Shown here piece by piece: positions 1 through 9,204 of a DNA stretch of 64,000 bases. The DNA lies in NCBI RefSeq assembly GCF_002209555.1, contig NZ_NJIF01000001.1:310001-374000 (forward strand), read 5' to 3'. Numbering within the stretch: position 1 is the stretch's first letter; every line of letters begins with the position of its first letter. The position numbers and the translations under genes were made by a program. The notes below the pieces were generated by a model, which searched no databases, was not told the origin of the DNA, and was given only the letters and a program-made list of their open reading frames with translations. The DNA comes from Achromobacter insolitus. GTDB taxonomy: Bacteria; Pseudomonadota; Gammaproteobacteria; Burkholderiales; Burkholderiaceae_B.

Positions 1-425
1 AACGTGGCTTGCGGCCAGTCCAGCAGCGCGGCCAGCATCTGGCCAGTCTGGTTGGCGTCGTCATCGATGGCTTGCTTGCCCAGGATGACCAGTTGCGGCT
101 GTTCCTTGTCGACCAGCGCCTTCAGCAGCTTGGCCACGGCCAGGGGCTGGAGTTCGGCATCGGTCTGCACCAGCACGCCGCGGTCGGCGCCAATGGCCAT
201 GGCCGTGCGCAGCGTTTCCTGGCATTGCGCAACGCCGCAAGAAATCGCCACGACTTCGGCAACGGCACCCTTCTCCTTCAGGCGGGTCGCTTCCTCGACG
301 GCGATTTCGTCAAAGGGGTTCATGGACATCTTCACATTGGCGATATCCACGCCGGTTTGATCAGACTTGACGCGCACCTTGACGTTGTAGTCAACGACGC
401 GCTTGACAGGTACCAACACCTTCAT
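1..425 (-). CDS. etfB: Electron transfer flavoprotein beta subunit, 3' end cut by window
   Basis: The reading frame begins with ATG at 423-425 and runs leftward out of the window, so only about the first 141 residues are seen. The N-terminus ([20 protein letters not shown]) and the following stretch with [11 protein letters not shown] and ADRGVLV are typical of the ETF beta subunit. ETF is a soluble FAD/AMP heterodimer that takes electrons from acyl-CoA dehydrogenases and passes them to ETF-ubiquinone oxidoreductase. That fits a genome with the two acyl-CoA dehydrogenases seen further right. etfA would be expected just outside the left edge. Confidence 0.93.
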   Translation of the reverse strand, partial: MKVLVPVKRVVDYNVKVRVKSDQTGVDIANVKMSMNPFDEIAVEEATRLKEKGAVAEVVAISCGVAQCQETLRTAMAIGADRGVLVQTDAELQPLAVAKLLKALVDKEQPQLVILGKQAIDDDANQTGQMLAALLDWPQAT

Positions 426-496
426 CCCGCTGCCTCCAAATGGAAAATAATTACCCGGCATGCGCCGGGATCGCATTGCACAATTTTTTCCTGATT

Positions 497-1411
497 CTAC
501 AGCTTCGCCAGCGCTCGTATATGGGCGACCACGCTACGGCCCAGGGCTGACAAGTTGTAACCGCCCTCCAGGGTACTGACGATCCGCCCCTGGCAGTGGC
601 GCTCGGCCACCTCCACGAGCTGCTCCGTTATCCAGGCGTAATCGGCCTCGACCAGGCCCATCTGCCCCATGTCGTCCTCGCGATGCGCATCGAAGCCCGC
701 CGACACCAGGATCAGCTCGGGCCGGTGCGCTTCCAGCGCCGGCAGCCAGGTGTCGGTGACGATGCCTCTTACCGCCGCCCCGCCGGTATATGCGGCAACG
801 GGCACGTTCAGCATGTTCGTGGCCGGATTCTCGGTGCCGCTATTGGGAAAGAAGGGATGCTGGAAGAAGCTGCACATCAGCACCCGGTCGTCCCCGGCAA
901 AGATGTCTTCCGTGCCATTGCCATGGTGCACGTCGAAATCGACGATGGCCACCCGCGACAGGCCATGGAAGTCCAGCGCATGCTGCGCTGCAATGGCGAC
1001 GTTGTTCAGAAAGCAGAATCCCATGGCCTGGGAACGGCAGGCATGATGACCCGGCGGCCGCACTGCGCAAAAGGCCGTGCGGGCTTCGCCACCGATTACC
1101 GCGTCCACCGCTGCCACCCCCGCCCCCGCCGCGTACAGGGCGGCTTCATAGGTGTGCGGATTCATCAAGGTATCCGGATCGATAGGGAAATACCCTTGCT
1201 CCGGCAAATGTTCGCTCAAACTGTTCAGATACTGGACAGTATGCACACGCAAGATGTCGTGGCGCGATGCCTGCGGCGCCTGGCGGTCATCCAGGTAAGG
1301 CATCAAGCCGCTGGCAAGCAACTGGTCTGAAATGGCGTCCAGCCTCTGGGGGCTTTCGGGATGCCAACTGCCCATTTCATGCAAGCGGCATGCCGGGTGG
1401 GTAAGATACAT
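497..1411 (-). CDS. Histone deacetylase family (class II-like) amidohydrolase
   Basis: The 304-residue protein has the full arginase/deacetylase-fold signature. Paired histidines lie in RPPGHHA (H122, H123), the zinc ligands in [10 protein letters not shown] (D160, H162), and a third ligand in SAGFDAH (D241). Bacterial members deacetylate acetylpolyamines or other acetylated small molecules and sometimes acetyl-lysine; the substrate cannot be deduced here. I chose the ATG at 1409-1411 because a GGAG lies just upstream; an in-frame ATG at 1418-1420 would add three residues. The gene starts only about 20 bp from the divergently read mltB, so each promoter must lie partly inside the other gene. 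Confidence 0.88.
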   Translation of the reverse strand: MYLTHPACRLHEMGSWHPESPQRLDAISDQLLASGLMPYLDDRQAPQASRHDILRVHTVQYLNSLSEHLPEQGYFPIDPDTLMNPHTYEAALYAAGAGVAAVDAVIGGEARTAFCAVRPPGHHACRSQAMGFCFLNNVAIAAQHALDFHGLSRVAIVDFDVHHGNGTEDIFAGDDRVLMCSFFQHPFFPNSGTENPATNMLNVPVAAYTGGAAVRGIVTDTWLPALEAHRPELILVSAGFDAHREDDMGQMGLVEADYAWITEQLVEVAERHCQGRIVSTLEGGYNLSALGRSVVAHIRALAKL

Positions 1412-1430
1412 GGTCTCCATAAGGAAGATT

Positions 1431-2585
1431 ATGTTCATCTGTCGGCGATTACTGCAACTCGGAACGCTCTCCGCCCTGCTGGCGGGCTGCTCCACCACCG
1501 CCCCCACTGCCCCCAATACCGCCGCCGGCCAGCCGGCCTCCGATTCAACCCCGGCCCCCATCCGCATCGGACCCAGTGCGCCGACACCTGGCCCCGAGCT
1601 GGCGGACGACGCCCCGGCCGCGCTGGGCGCCAACGGCGCACTGCGACCCGAAGTCCGCTCCTTCGTGGAAAACCTGGCCGCCGAGCGCCAGTTGCCGCTG
1701 GACCCGATGGTCGCAGCGCTGGCCGGATCACGCTACAACGCCACGGTGGCGCGCCTGATCGCGCCATCCCCGCCGGGTAAAAAGATCTGGCGCAGCTGGC
1801 TGACCTACCGCTCGCGCTTCGTCGAACCCAAGCGCATAGGCTGGGGCGTGGACTTCTACAACGAAAATCGCGACTTGCTCAATCAGGCGGCGCAGCGCTT
1901 CGGCGTGCCGGCGCCCATCATCGCCTCGATCATCGGCGTCGAAACGCTTTATGGCCGCAATATGGGCAATTTCCGCGTGCTCGACGCGTTGACCACGCTG
2001 GCCTTCGACTACCCGGACCCCGCCAAGCCCGAGCGCGCCACCATGTTTCGCGGCCAGCTCGCCGACTTCCTGACCCTGGTCATGCAGGACAAACTGGAGC
2101 TGGAAACCCGCGGCTCCTATGCCGGCGCCATCGGCATGCCGCAGTTCATGCCCACCAGCGTGATGCATTACGCCGTGGACGGCGACGACAACGGCCATAT
2201 CGATCTGACCAACAATACCCGCGACGCAATCATGTCCGTGGGCAGCTTCCTGTCGCAGCATGGCTGGCAGCGTGGCCTGCCCGTGTTCGCGCCGGTGGTG
2301 CTGCCTGGCGATCCGGCCCCGCTCGTGGACGGCGGACTGGAACCCAAGCAGAGTTGGGGCACGCTCACCGCGGCCGGCGCGCGCCTGCAGCCAGGAGCAT
2401 CTGCCGCCGGGTGGAGCAGCCAGCCGCTGGGCGTGGTCGACCTGGTGGAAGAAGCCCGGGGCACGGCGCAATACCGTGTCGGCACGCCGAACTTCTTCGC
2501 GCTCACCAAGTACAACCGCAGCTACTTCTACGCAACCTCGGTCGCGGATCTGGCTAGCGAAATCGAAGCGCGCGTGGGCCGCTGA
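1431..2585 (+). CDS. mltB: Membrane-bound lytic murein transglycosylase B (lipoprotein)
   Basis: The 384-residue precursor starts with a lipoprotein signal whose lipobox LLAGC places the lipidated cysteine at residue 20. A proline/alanine-rich linker follows to about residue 70. The catalytic domain contains GVETLYGR with the active-site Glu at about residue 171, and a later GAIGMPQFMPTS stretch, both typical of the MltB (GH103) family. It cleaves the MurNAc-GlcNAc bond in peptidoglycan, leaving 1,6-anhydroMurNAc ends, and acts on the inner face of the outer membrane. The ATG at 1431 is preceded by AAGGAAG. An upstream in-frame extension was rejected because it would bury the signal peptide. 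Confidence 0.92.
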   Translation: MFICRRLLQLGTLSALLAGCSTTAPTAPNTAAGQPASDSTPAPIRIGPSAPTPGPELADDAPAALGANGALRPEVRSFVENLAAERQLPLDPMVAALAGSRYNATVARLIAPSPPGKKIWRSWLTYRSRFVEPKRIGWGVDFYNENRDLLNQAAQRFGVPAPIIASIIGVETLYGRNMGNFRVLDALTTLAFDYPDPAKPERATMFRGQLADFLTLVMQDKLELETRGSYAGAIGMPQFMPTSVMHYAVDGDDNGHIDLTNNTRDAIMSVGSFLSQHGWQRGLPVFAPVVLPGDPAPLVDGGLEPKQSWGTLTAAGARLQPGASAAGWSSQPLGVVDLVEEARGTAQYRVGTPNFFALTKYNRSYFYATSVADLASEIEARVGR

Positions 2586-2591
2586 GCGCAC

Positions 2592-2623
2592 CAGGGGCCG
2601 CGGCGCCGACCGCCGCGGCCCTG
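2592..2623. terminator. GC-rich hairpin between convergent genes
   Basis: CAGGGGCCGCGGCG (2592-2605) pairs with CGCCGCGGCCCTG (2611-2623), giving a strong stem with one bulged G and a short loop between the mltB stop and the stop of the convergent cyclase gene. The U-tract is poor on both sides, so it may be an RNA-stabilising or weak bidirectional terminator. Confidence 0.45.
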
Positions 2624-2625
2624 TC

Positions 2626-3675
2626 TTAAACCGTGGCGACCGGCGTCGCCGGCGAACCCACGGCGCCAGGCAGGTTCAACGGCGGCGCGGTCAGCAGGAA
2701 GCGGCTGCGGCCATTGCTGGCAAGCCAGCGCGCAAGCGCGCCCAGATACCACATCTCACCTATCGGCATGCCAAGCTTGAAGATGCAATGGTGGTGCAGC
2801 GGCAGCGCCGCGCAGCAGGCATTGGGCTTCTGGGTGGGGTAGATTTCCAGGGCATGGTTGTCCGACGCCATGGCCGCCACCTTGGAGTCCGTGATCCACT
2901 GCAGCAGCTTCTCGTCGCTGCCGTCCAGGCCGGCGCAGATCTCGTGCAGGGTGTGCGCGTCGGGCTCGCGGTTCTTCTCCAGCAAGGCATCGCCGAATTC
3001 CGTGTGGAACAACACGATATCGCCGCGCTCGATCTCGATTCGGTCCGCCTCCAGTATCCGCATCAGATCGTCATAGCCGACCGACTTCTGCTCTCGGCCG
3101 AAATGGCGCGCCAGGTCGACCATCACGCCCCGGGTCTGCAGGCACGACTCGGCCAACTGCGTGATATCCAGCTTCTTGGCATTGGAGGCCGGCCCTTGGC
3201 CCAGATCGGTCTTGGCGTAGCCATTGTCCACGTCATAGTCCACCGGCCCCACCACGTGCTCGTTTGGCCGGTAACCGTTGTAGTAAACCCGCTCGGGCAG
3301 GCCGTCGCCGTTGGCGTCGAACAACGCGCCCACATGCGCCAGCGAATCCCATTGCGTGGAGTACTGCAAGCTCATTTCCACGATGTCGTCGCTCAACACG
3401 TCGACGCATCCGGGACGCAGGCGTCCAAGCGGAAAATTCAAGTACTGGTCGCCGTCCCTTTCGGTGGGGCGCAGCTTCGGCGGATGGCGCCGGACGTTCA
3501 CCCCGTTGCCGCCCGGGTAATCCAGCGGCAGCGACAGGCAGAAACTCAGTCCTTCGCGGACTTCCCGTATGCCGCTCAGCACGTTCGCGGGGGTGATGTA
3601 ATTCAGGCAACCTCGCTGGTCGTCAGGCCCGAAATCTCCCCAGTTCGATCCCTCAGGACGGTTCTTCCATCTCAT
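2626..3675 (-). CDS. Cyclase-family (kynurenine formamidase-like) metal hydrolase
   Basis: The 349-residue protein matches the putative-cyclase family (the fold of bacterial kynurenine formamidase and isatin hydrolase). Visible family blocks are the metal-site region TQWDSLAHVG, RGVMVDLARHFG, and GDIVLFHTEFGD. It probably hydrolyses an amide, lactam or lactone; the substrate is unknown. The start at 3675 has AAGGAG about nine bases upstream. It is divergent from an IclR regulator followed by a Bug solute-binding protein, which suggests a small regulated uptake-and-hydrolysis unit for one carboxylated compound. Confidence 0.8.
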   Translation of the reverse strand: MRWKNRPEGSNWGDFGPDDQRGCLNYITPANVLSGIREVREGLSFCLSLPLDYPGGNGVNVRRHPPKLRPTERDGDQYLNFPLGRLRPGCVDVLSDDIVEMSLQYSTQWDSLAHVGALFDANGDGLPERVYYNGYRPNEHVVGPVDYDVDNGYAKTDLGQGPASNAKKLDITQLAESCLQTRGVMVDLARHFGREQKSVGYDDLMRILEADRIEIERGDIVLFHTEFGDALLEKNREPDAHTLHEICAGLDGSDEKLLQWITDSKVAAMASDNHALEIYPTQKPNACCAALPLHHHCIFKLGMPIGEMWYLGALARWLASNGRSRFLLTAPPLNLPGAVGSPATPVATV

Positions 3676-3706
3676 GCGTAGCGACTCCTTGGCGATTGAA
3701 TGCTGT

Positions 3707-3736
3707 TTGACATAAATTTATCACGTATAGGATACT
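3707..3736 (+). promoter_or_regulatory. Candidate promoter of the IclR gene with overlapping palindrome
   Basis: TTGACA (3707-3712) is followed after 18 bases by GATACT (3731-3736). The perfect palindrome ATAAATTTAT (3712-3721) sits between the two boxes and is a candidate operator for the IclR regulator. The expected start of transcription falls at about 3743, which is the A of the ATG. Confidence 0.5.
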
Positions 3737-3742
3737 AACATC

Positions 3743-4519
3743 ATGGATGTGAAAACTGCTGGCCGAGTCCTGGACGTACTGAACCTCTTCGCCGAGGAGC
3801 AGAAGCCTTTGCTGTACAGCGAAATTGCCGCGCAGATGGGCATTCCGCTCTCGAGCTGCCACGGTCTCCTGAAGACCATGGTGGCGCGCGGCTATCTGTA
3901 TGAAATCGGCAAGAAACATGGCTATTACCCGACGCAGAAACTGATCCACGTGGCCACGCTCATTTGTCACAGCGACCCGCTCAACGCAGTCATCGAGCCC
4001 GTGCTGGCCCAGGTGCGCGACCTGACCGGAGAGACCGCATTGCTGGCCAAGCTCGCCGACGACAAGGTCGTATACCTGATCGTCGCGGAATCGAAACAGA
4101 CGATCCGCTTCTCTCATCAGCCGGGCGGCTTCAAGGCGGTGCACGCCACCAGCTCCGGCAAGGCGCTCCTGTCCGTCCTGTCCCAGGACGAACGAGAGAA
4201 ATGGTTCAAGGCCTACAGCGGTTTTGCCGCCTACACGGACAGCACGCTGACCAGCCGGGAAGCCTTCGACCGGGACCTGGAAGCGGGCGTGGCGCGCGGC
4301 TGGCAGCGATCGGTGGGCGAGAACGTCGAGGACGTGATGTCAATTTCGCTCGGGTTTCGGGCCTATGAACAACCATTTGCCATTGTGGTGGCCGGCCCGC
4401 TAGGCCGAATGCAAAAGAATGAAGCCACCACGGGGAAACAGCTGACCGAGGTCAAGGCAATGCTGCACGCGGCGCTGCCCTCGGCCAACCTCACTTTTGT
4501 AGGAGAAGACAGTAGATGA
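3743..4519 (+). CDS. IclR-family transcriptional regulator
   Basis: The 258-residue protein has an N-terminal winged helix-turn-helix (about residues 3-65, with LLYSEIAAQMGIPLSSCHGL as the reading region) and a C-terminal IclR effector-binding domain containing VHATSSGKALLS. It probably controls the divergent cyclase gene and the Bug gene that follows, in response to their substrate. The ATG has no Shine-Dalgarno sequence and lies where the predicted transcript begins, so the mRNA may be leaderless. Its stop overlaps the next start in an ATGA. Confidence 0.88.
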   Translation: MDVKTAGRVLDVLNLFAEEQKPLLYSEIAAQMGIPLSSCHGLLKTMVARGYLYEIGKKHGYYPTQKLIHVATLICHSDPLNAVIEPVLAQVRDLTGETALLAKLADDKVVYLIVAESKQTIRFSHQPGGFKAVHATSSGKALLSVLSQDEREKWFKAYSGFAAYTDSTLTSREAFDRDLEAGVARGWQRSVGENVEDVMSISLGFRAYEQPFAIVVAGPLGRMQKNEATTGKQLTEVKAMLHAALPSANLTFVGEDSR

Positions 4520-5496
4520 ACAAACGCACCTTCCTCGCCGCGGCATGCTCGGCGATTGCCACGGCGGCCCTGCCGGCCGCAAATGCCTATGCGCAGGCGG
4601 ACTATCCGGACAAGCCCATCCGCGTGATCATGCCGTGGGCCGCGGGCGGGCCGACGGACGTGGTCGGCCGCGTGATCGCGGTCCAGATGGGAGAGATACT
4701 GGGTCAGCCGCTGGTGATCGAAACCCGCGCGGGGGCCAGCGGCACCATCGGCACCGCCCAGGTGGCCAAGGCGCCTGCCGACGGCTACACCTTGCTGATG
4801 AATCCCTCGGTGCAAGGCATCTACCCCGCTCAATTCAAGAATCTGAGCTTCGATCCGATCAAGGACTTCCGGATGGTGGGCGTGCTGGGCACGGTGCCGA
4901 TGGTGGCCGTCGTCCCGCCCGATTCCAAGTTCAAGACCTTCGGCGACCTGATCAAGCAAGGCCAGGCACAGCCTGGCTCGCTGACCTTCGCCTCCCCCGG
5001 CGTCGCCACCTTGCCGCATCTGGCGGGCGAGCTGATCAATACCTCCACCAAGGCCAAGATCACCCACGTCGGCTACCGCGGCAGCAGCCCGGCGCTGACC
5101 GACGTCGCGGGCGGCCACGTGGACCTGATGTACGCGCCGCTGGCGCCGGCCTTGCCTCTCATCCAAAGCGGCAAGATCCGCCCGATCGCGGTCACCACCA
5201 AGGCGCGGCTGGCCGAACTGCCCGACGTGCCCACGATCGCCGAAAGCGTCCTGCCCGGCTTTGACATCGTCACCTGGTACGGCATGTGGGCGCCAAAAGA
5301 TACGCCGCAGCCCATCATCGCCAAGCTGAACAAGGTCATGATCGAAGCGTCGCGATCGCCCAAGGTGGTGGAGGCCTTGAAATCGCAAGGCACGATGCCC
5401 AGCGCCATGAGCTACCAAGAGGCCGAAGCCTTCAATCTCGCGGAAAGCGAACGCTGGATCAAGGTGATGCAGGACGCCGGCATCCAGCCCGAGTAA
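4516..5496 (+). CDS. Bug-family periplasmic solute-binding protein (TTT system)
   Basis: This 326-residue secreted protein begins with a signal peptide ending near ANAYAQA. It then shows the Bug/TctC hallmarks YPDKPIRVIMPWAAGGPTDV, PADGYTLLM, and a late motif around DVPTIAESVLPGFD. Bug proteins bind carboxylates, amino acids or small aromatics in the periplasm for tripartite tricarboxylate transporters, or act as orphan sensors. No tctAB-like membrane genes are adjacent. AGGAG at 4501-4505 is its ribosome site, and it overlaps the IclR gene by four bases, so the two are translationally coupled. Confidence 0.9.
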   Translation: MNKRTFLAAACSAIATAALPAANAYAQADYPDKPIRVIMPWAAGGPTDVVGRVIAVQMGEILGQPLVIETRAGASGTIGTAQVAKAPADGYTLLMNPSVQGIYPAQFKNLSFDPIKDFRMVGVLGTVPMVAVVPPDSKFKTFGDLIKQGQAQPGSLTFASPGVATLPHLAGELINTSTKAKITHVGYRGSSPALTDVAGGHVDLMYAPLAPALPLIQSGKIRPIAVTTKARLAELPDVPTIAESVLPGFDIVTWYGMWAPKDTPQPIIAKLNKVMIEASRSPKVVEALKSQGTMPSAMSYQEAEAFNLAESERWIKVMQDAGIQPE

Positions 5497-5537
5497 GCGG
5501 CAACGAGAGAGCGCGCGACTGCTGCTCCCGTCCAATG

Positions 5538-5579
5538 AAAAACCGCCATGCCCGGGGCCAGCCCGGCATGGCGGTTTTG
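5538..5579. terminator. Bidirectional rho-independent terminator
   Basis: AAAAACCGCCATGCC pairs with GGCATGGCGGTTTT across a GC-rich loop. A-rich and T-rich flanks on both sides let it serve the rightward Bug gene and the leftward cysM. Confidence 0.85.
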
Positions 5580-5599
5580 TTTGACCCGGATACCGAAAG

Positions 5600-6508
5600 T
5601 CAGTTGAAAACGCCCGTGGACAGGTAGCGGTCCCCGCGGTCGCACACGATGAACACGATGGTGGCGTCGTTCACGCGCTCCGCCACGCGCAGCGCGGCAA
5701 CCAATGCGCCCGCCGAGGAAATCCCGCCGAAAATGCCCTCTTCCGCGGCCAGCCGGCGCGCCATTTGCTCGGCGTCCTTCTGCTCGATGGATTCGTAGGC
5801 GTCCACCCGGCTGCGATCAAAAATCTTGGGCAGGTAGGCTTCGGGCCACTTGCGGATGCCCGGGATGGACGACCCTTCGGCGGGCTGCGCGCCTACCACC
5901 TGCACTGCGGGATTACGCGACTTCAGGTAGGTCGACACGCCCATGATGGTGCCCGTGGTGCCCATGGCGCTCACGAAGTGGGTGACGCGCCCGTCGGTCT
6001 GATTCCAGATTTCCGGCCCGGTAGTCTCGATGTGGGCACGCGGGTTGTCGGGATTGGCGAACTGATCCAGCACCAGCCCACGGCCGTCGGCCTGCATGGC
6101 CGACGCCAGATCGCGGGCATATTCCATGCCGCCCTTGTCCGCAGGCGTCAGGATCAGTTCGGCGCCGTAGGCCGTCATGGCCGCGCGGCGTTCCACCGAC
6201 AGGTTGTCCGGCATGATCAGGATCATGCGATAGCCGCGCATGGCGGCCGCCATGGCCAATGCAATGCCGGTATTGCCGCTGGTCGCTTCGATGAGGGTAT
6301 CGCCGGGCTTGATGTCGCCGCGCTCTTCCGCGCGCGCGATCATCGACAGGGCCGGCCGATCCTTCACGGAGCCGGCGGGGTTGTTGCCCTCCAGCTTGGC
6401 CAGGATGACATTGCCTCGGGCAGCGCCCGCGGCCCCGGGGATGCGCTGCAGGCGTACCAGCGGCGTGTTGCCGACGGTTTGCTCGATAGTGGGATAGGTA
6501 GTAGTCAT
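5600..6508 (-). CDS. cysM: Cysteine synthase B (O-acetylserine/thiosulfate sulfhydrylase)
   Basis: The protein of about 302 residues is a fold-type II PLP enzyme. The PLP lysine is K49 in GSVKDRPA, and the phosphate/substrate loop is EATSGNTG. It makes cysteine (or S-sulfocysteine) from O-acetylserine. The short form, and motifs such as GGMEYARDLA and EGIFGGISSAGA, favour CysM over CysK. The start is set at 6508, giving MTTTYPTIEQTVGNTPLVRL; the ten extra upstream residues look like non-coding sequence. It is read in the same direction as comEA, about 80 bp downstream of it. Confidence 0.92.
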   Translation of the reverse strand: MTTTYPTIEQTVGNTPLVRLQRIPGAAGAARGNVILAKLEGNNPAGSVKDRPALSMIARAEERGDIKPGDTLIEATSGNTGIALAMAAAMRGYRMILIMPDNLSVERRAAMTAYGAELILTPADKGGMEYARDLASAMQADGRGLVLDQFANPDNPRAHIETTGPEIWNQTDGRVTHFVSAMGTTGTIMGVSTYLKSRNPAVQVVGAQPAEGSSIPGIRKWPEAYLPKIFDRSRVDAYESIEQKDAEQMARRLAAEEGIFGGISSAGALVAALRVAERVNDATIVFIVCDRGDRYLSTGVFN

Positions 6509-6591
6509 GCGGACGATAATAACTCTGCCTGGCGGCACGCGGCGCCAAAAGCCGCGCTCCCGCCAGGGCTACCCGTACTGGCCGGCCGTCG

Positions 6592-7086
6592 TCAGGGCCG
6601 GGCGCGGGCTGTGGGCGGAGACGCCACCGCCTTCGTTTCGGGCTTGGCTTCCGGTTTGACCGCCCCCGCCCTGCCCGGCGCAGGCTTGCCACGGAGCTCG
6701 CCGGGCGCGGCCTGTGACGCCGCCCCGCCTATCTGCAGGCCGGCTTCCTGCAGGGCCTGCGCTCTTTTCGGGCCTATGCCGCGCACCCGCTCAGCCAGAT
6801 CGTTCAGGGACTCGAACTTCCCTCCCCGCTCGCGCTCCTTCACGATGATTTCCGCCATGCGCGGGCCAATGCCTCGAACGCCTTCGAGCTGCTGCGGGTT
6901 GGCCTGGTTGACGTCCACCGCATGCGCGGACGACGCCCCGAAACCCAGCCCCGCGGTCATCAATAGCGCGCCCACCGCCTGTCGCAAGGGACGCGCGCCG
7001 GCGCCGGAACCGATGGGCGCTCGCGGCCTGCGCCACCGCGCATAGGACGAAGGCCGCGCCGTGGCGGATTGAAGAAATGGATTCAT
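6592..7086 (-). CDS. comEA: ComEA-like helix-hairpin-helix DNA-binding protein
   Basis: A Sec-type signal peptide (hydrophobic GALLMTAGLGFGASSAHA) precedes a compact helix-hairpin-helix pair, VDVNQANPQQLEGVRGIG and LAERVRGIGPKRAQAL, then a proline/alanine/lysine-rich tail of about 50 residues. ComEA proteins bind double-stranded DNA in the periplasm and pull it in during natural transformation. Many beta- and gammaproteobacteria carry one without proof of competence. I used the ATG at 7084-7086, preceded by AGGGAG; another start nine codons upstream is possible. The low-complexity basic tail is longer than in minimal ComEA proteins. Confidence 0.82.
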   Translation of the reverse strand: MNPFLQSATARPSSYARWRRPRAPIGSGAGARPLRQAVGALLMTAGLGFGASSAHAVDVNQANPQQLEGVRGIGPRMAEIIVKERERGGKFESLNDLAERVRGIGPKRAQALQEAGLQIGGAASQAAPGELRGKPAPGRAGAVKPEAKPETKAVASPPTARARP

Positions 7087-7205
7087 GGAAGGTCTCCCTG
7101 GAGTCTGGCGCAACGGCTGTCACGCCACGCCCAGATCATGCCGAGGACCTTGCCGCCCGCGTCCGTGCAGTGAACGTATACGTCCGCCCCGGCAAACCAC
7201 AGGGC

Positions 7206-7236
7206 AAAAAAAAACCACCGGGGGCCGGTGGTTTTT
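7206..7236 (-). terminator. Rho-independent terminator after hldD
   Basis: On the minus strand AACCACCGGCCCCCGGTGGTT is a perfect stem-loop followed by a run of T, 40 bp after the hldD stop. It ends the long lapA-lapB-hldA-hldD transcript. Confidence 0.9.
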
Positions 7237-7276
7237 CAGGAACGGCGCTGTCGCGGCGCCGGCCGCCCGCGTCTCT

Positions 7277-8266
7277 TTACTTGCGGGCGCGCCAATAGCG
7301 CACGTACTCCGTCACCCCGGTGCGCACGTCGCGCATCGGTGCCTGGAAGCCCGCCGCGCGCAGGCGCGTGACATCGGCCTGCGTATAGCTCTGGTAGCGG
7401 CCTTTCAGGTCGTCCGGGAACGGGATGTAGCGGATGAGATCCAGCTCGACCAATTGCGCAAGCGTCAGCTCGGATTCGCCGCGCTCGCTGCGCAGCGCAT
7501 TGACTACGCCAGCCGCCACATCGTTGAACGGCTGCGCCCGGCCGGTGCCGCAGTTGAAAATGCCCGACTGCTCCGGATGGTCCAGGAAATGCAGGTTGAC
7601 GGCCACCACGTCCTCGACGGAGATGAAGTCGCGACTCTGGCCGCCATCCACATAACCGTCCCAGCCCGCGAACAGGCGCACGTGTCCGTGCTCCAGGAAC
7701 TGGTTCATATTGTGGAACGCCACCGAGGCCATGCGGCCCTTGTGCTGTTCGTGCGGGCCATAGACGTTGAAGTAGCGCAAGCCCACGACTTGTGCCGTCA
7801 GGCTGTCCATGCGCTGGCGCAGGACCTGGTCGAACAGCAGTTTGGAATAGCCGTAGACGTTGAGCGGGCCTTCATTCGCCGGATCTTCCACGTAGATCGA
7901 CGAACCGCCGTAGACCGCCGCCGACGAGGCGTACAGGAACGGAATGCGGCGTGCCTGGCAAAACTCGAACAGCTCCAGCGTGACACGGTAGTTGTTATCG
8001 AGCATGTAGCGGCCATTGCGCTCGGTCGTGTCCGAGCAGGCGCCCTGATGCAGCACGGCTCGCACTTCGCGCAGGCTGCCGTCAAGGATTCGGCGGCGGA
8101 AGTCGTCCTTGTCCATGTAGTCCGCGATCTGGCAATCGACCAGATTGACGAACTTGTCGCCTTCGGTGAGGTCATCGACTGCGATGATGTCCTGGATACC
8201 GCGACGGTTGAGTCCGCGCACCAGGTTGCTGCCTATGAAGCCCGCGGCTCCGGTAACGACGATCAT
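7277..8266 (-). CDS. hldD: ADP-L-glycero-D-manno-heptose 6-epimerase
   Basis: The 329-residue protein is an extended short-chain dehydrogenase. It has the nucleotide loop [13 protein letters not shown] at the N-terminus and family-specific blocks [17 protein letters not shown] and [16 protein letters not shown]. It epimerises ADP-D-glycero-heptose to ADP-L-glycero-heptose for the LPS inner core. The start overlaps the stop of the kinase gene hldA by four bases (ATGA), so the two steps of heptose activation are translationally coupled. Confidence 0.95.
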   Translation of the reverse strand: MIVVTGAAGFIGSNLVRGLNRRGIQDIIAVDDLTEGDKFVNLVDCQIADYMDKDDFRRRILDGSLREVRAVLHQGACSDTTERNGRYMLDNNYRVTLELFEFCQARRIPFLYASSAAVYGGSSIYVEDPANEGPLNVYGYSKLLFDQVLRQRMDSLTAQVVGLRYFNVYGPHEQHKGRMASVAFHNMNQFLEHGHVRLFAGWDGYVDGGQSRDFISVEDVVAVNLHFLDHPEQSGIFNCGTGRAQPFNDVAAGVVNALRSERGESELTLAQLVELDLIRYIPFPDDLKGRYQSYTQADVTRLRAAGFQAPMRDVRTGVTEYVRYWRARK

Positions 8267-9204
8267 GAGGATACTCCTGCCAATTCCGCGGCGGTGACGA
8301 TGGAGGTGCCCAGCTTGCCCACGGCGATGCCCCCGGCCTTATTGGCCCAGCCCATCGCGTCGACCCACGGCAAGTCGATGGCTCGCGATACGGCCAGCGT
8401 CGCCAGCACGGTGTCGCCTGCGCCGGACACGTCGAACACTTCATGCGCCTGCGCGTCGATGTGATCGCGCCCCGCGTCGGTAAACAAAGTCATGCCTTGC
8501 TCGGACCGCGTCACGAGCAAGGCTTCCAGATCCAGGTCGGCGCGCAGGCGCTGCGCCCGACTGGTAAGTTCGGCCTCGGAATTCCAGCGGCCCACGGCCT
8601 CCTGCATCTCCGAGCGATTGGGGGTGACCAGGGTAGCGCCGCGATAACGGGTGTAATCGTGACCCTTGGGATCCACCAGCACCGGGACCCCGGCGCTACG
8701 AGCCAGGGCAATCAGCGATTCGACCCGCGTCAGCACACCCTTGGCATAGTCGGACAGCACGACGATGTCATGGTTGGCCAGATGGCGGGCAAAGGCCGCA
8801 TCCACGTTGTCCAACGCCGCCTGCGCGGGATGCTGCTCGAAATCCACGCGCAACAACTGCTGCTGGCGGCCCAACACGCGCATTTTCAGCGTGGTGTGCA
8901 GGGACGGATCGGCGATCAGCTCGGTCTGTATGCTGGCTTCGGTGGACAAACGCCTGACGCTATCGCCTGCCTCGTCTTCGCCCAGCACGCCTACCAGGGT
9001 CACGTGGCCGCCCAGGGCCGCTACGTTGCGCGCGACGTTGGCGGCGCCTCCCAGACGGTCTTCGCGGCGCGCGACGCGCACCACGGGAACCGGCGCTTCT
9101 GGCGAAATGCGTTCGACTTCGCCGAACCAGTAACGGTCCAGCATGACGTCGCCCACCACGAGGACACGGCTATGCGAAATGGCTTCGGCGGGAAAAGAGT
9201 TCAT
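8263..9204 (-). CDS. hldA: D-glycero-beta-D-manno-heptose-7-phosphate kinase
   Basis: The 313-residue PfkB/ribokinase-fold protein shows [21 protein letters not shown] near the start, [10 protein letters not shown], and the anion-hole/catalytic-base motif [13 protein letters not shown] near the end. It corresponds to the kinase half of E. coli HldE. The adenylyltransferase half is absent, so a separate hldC/rfaE2 should exist elsewhere. It phosphorylates heptose 7-phosphate at C1 for LPS core synthesis. It overlaps lapB upstream and hldD downstream by four bases each. Confidence 0.94.
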   Translation of the reverse strand: MNSFPAEAISHSRVLVVGDVMLDRYWFGEVERISPEAPVPVVRVARREDRLGGAANVARNVAALGGHVTLVGVLGEDEAGDSVRRLSTEASIQTELIADPSLHTTLKMRVLGRQQQLLRVDFEQHPAQAALDNVDAAFARHLANHDIVVLSDYAKGVLTRVESLIALARSAGVPVLVDPKGHDYTRYRGATLVTPNRSEMQEAVGRWNSEAELTSRAQRLRADLDLEALLVTRSEQGMTLFTDAGRDHIDAQAHEVFDVSGAGDTVLATLAVSRAIDLPWVDAMGWANKAGGIAVGKLGTSIVTAAELAGVSS

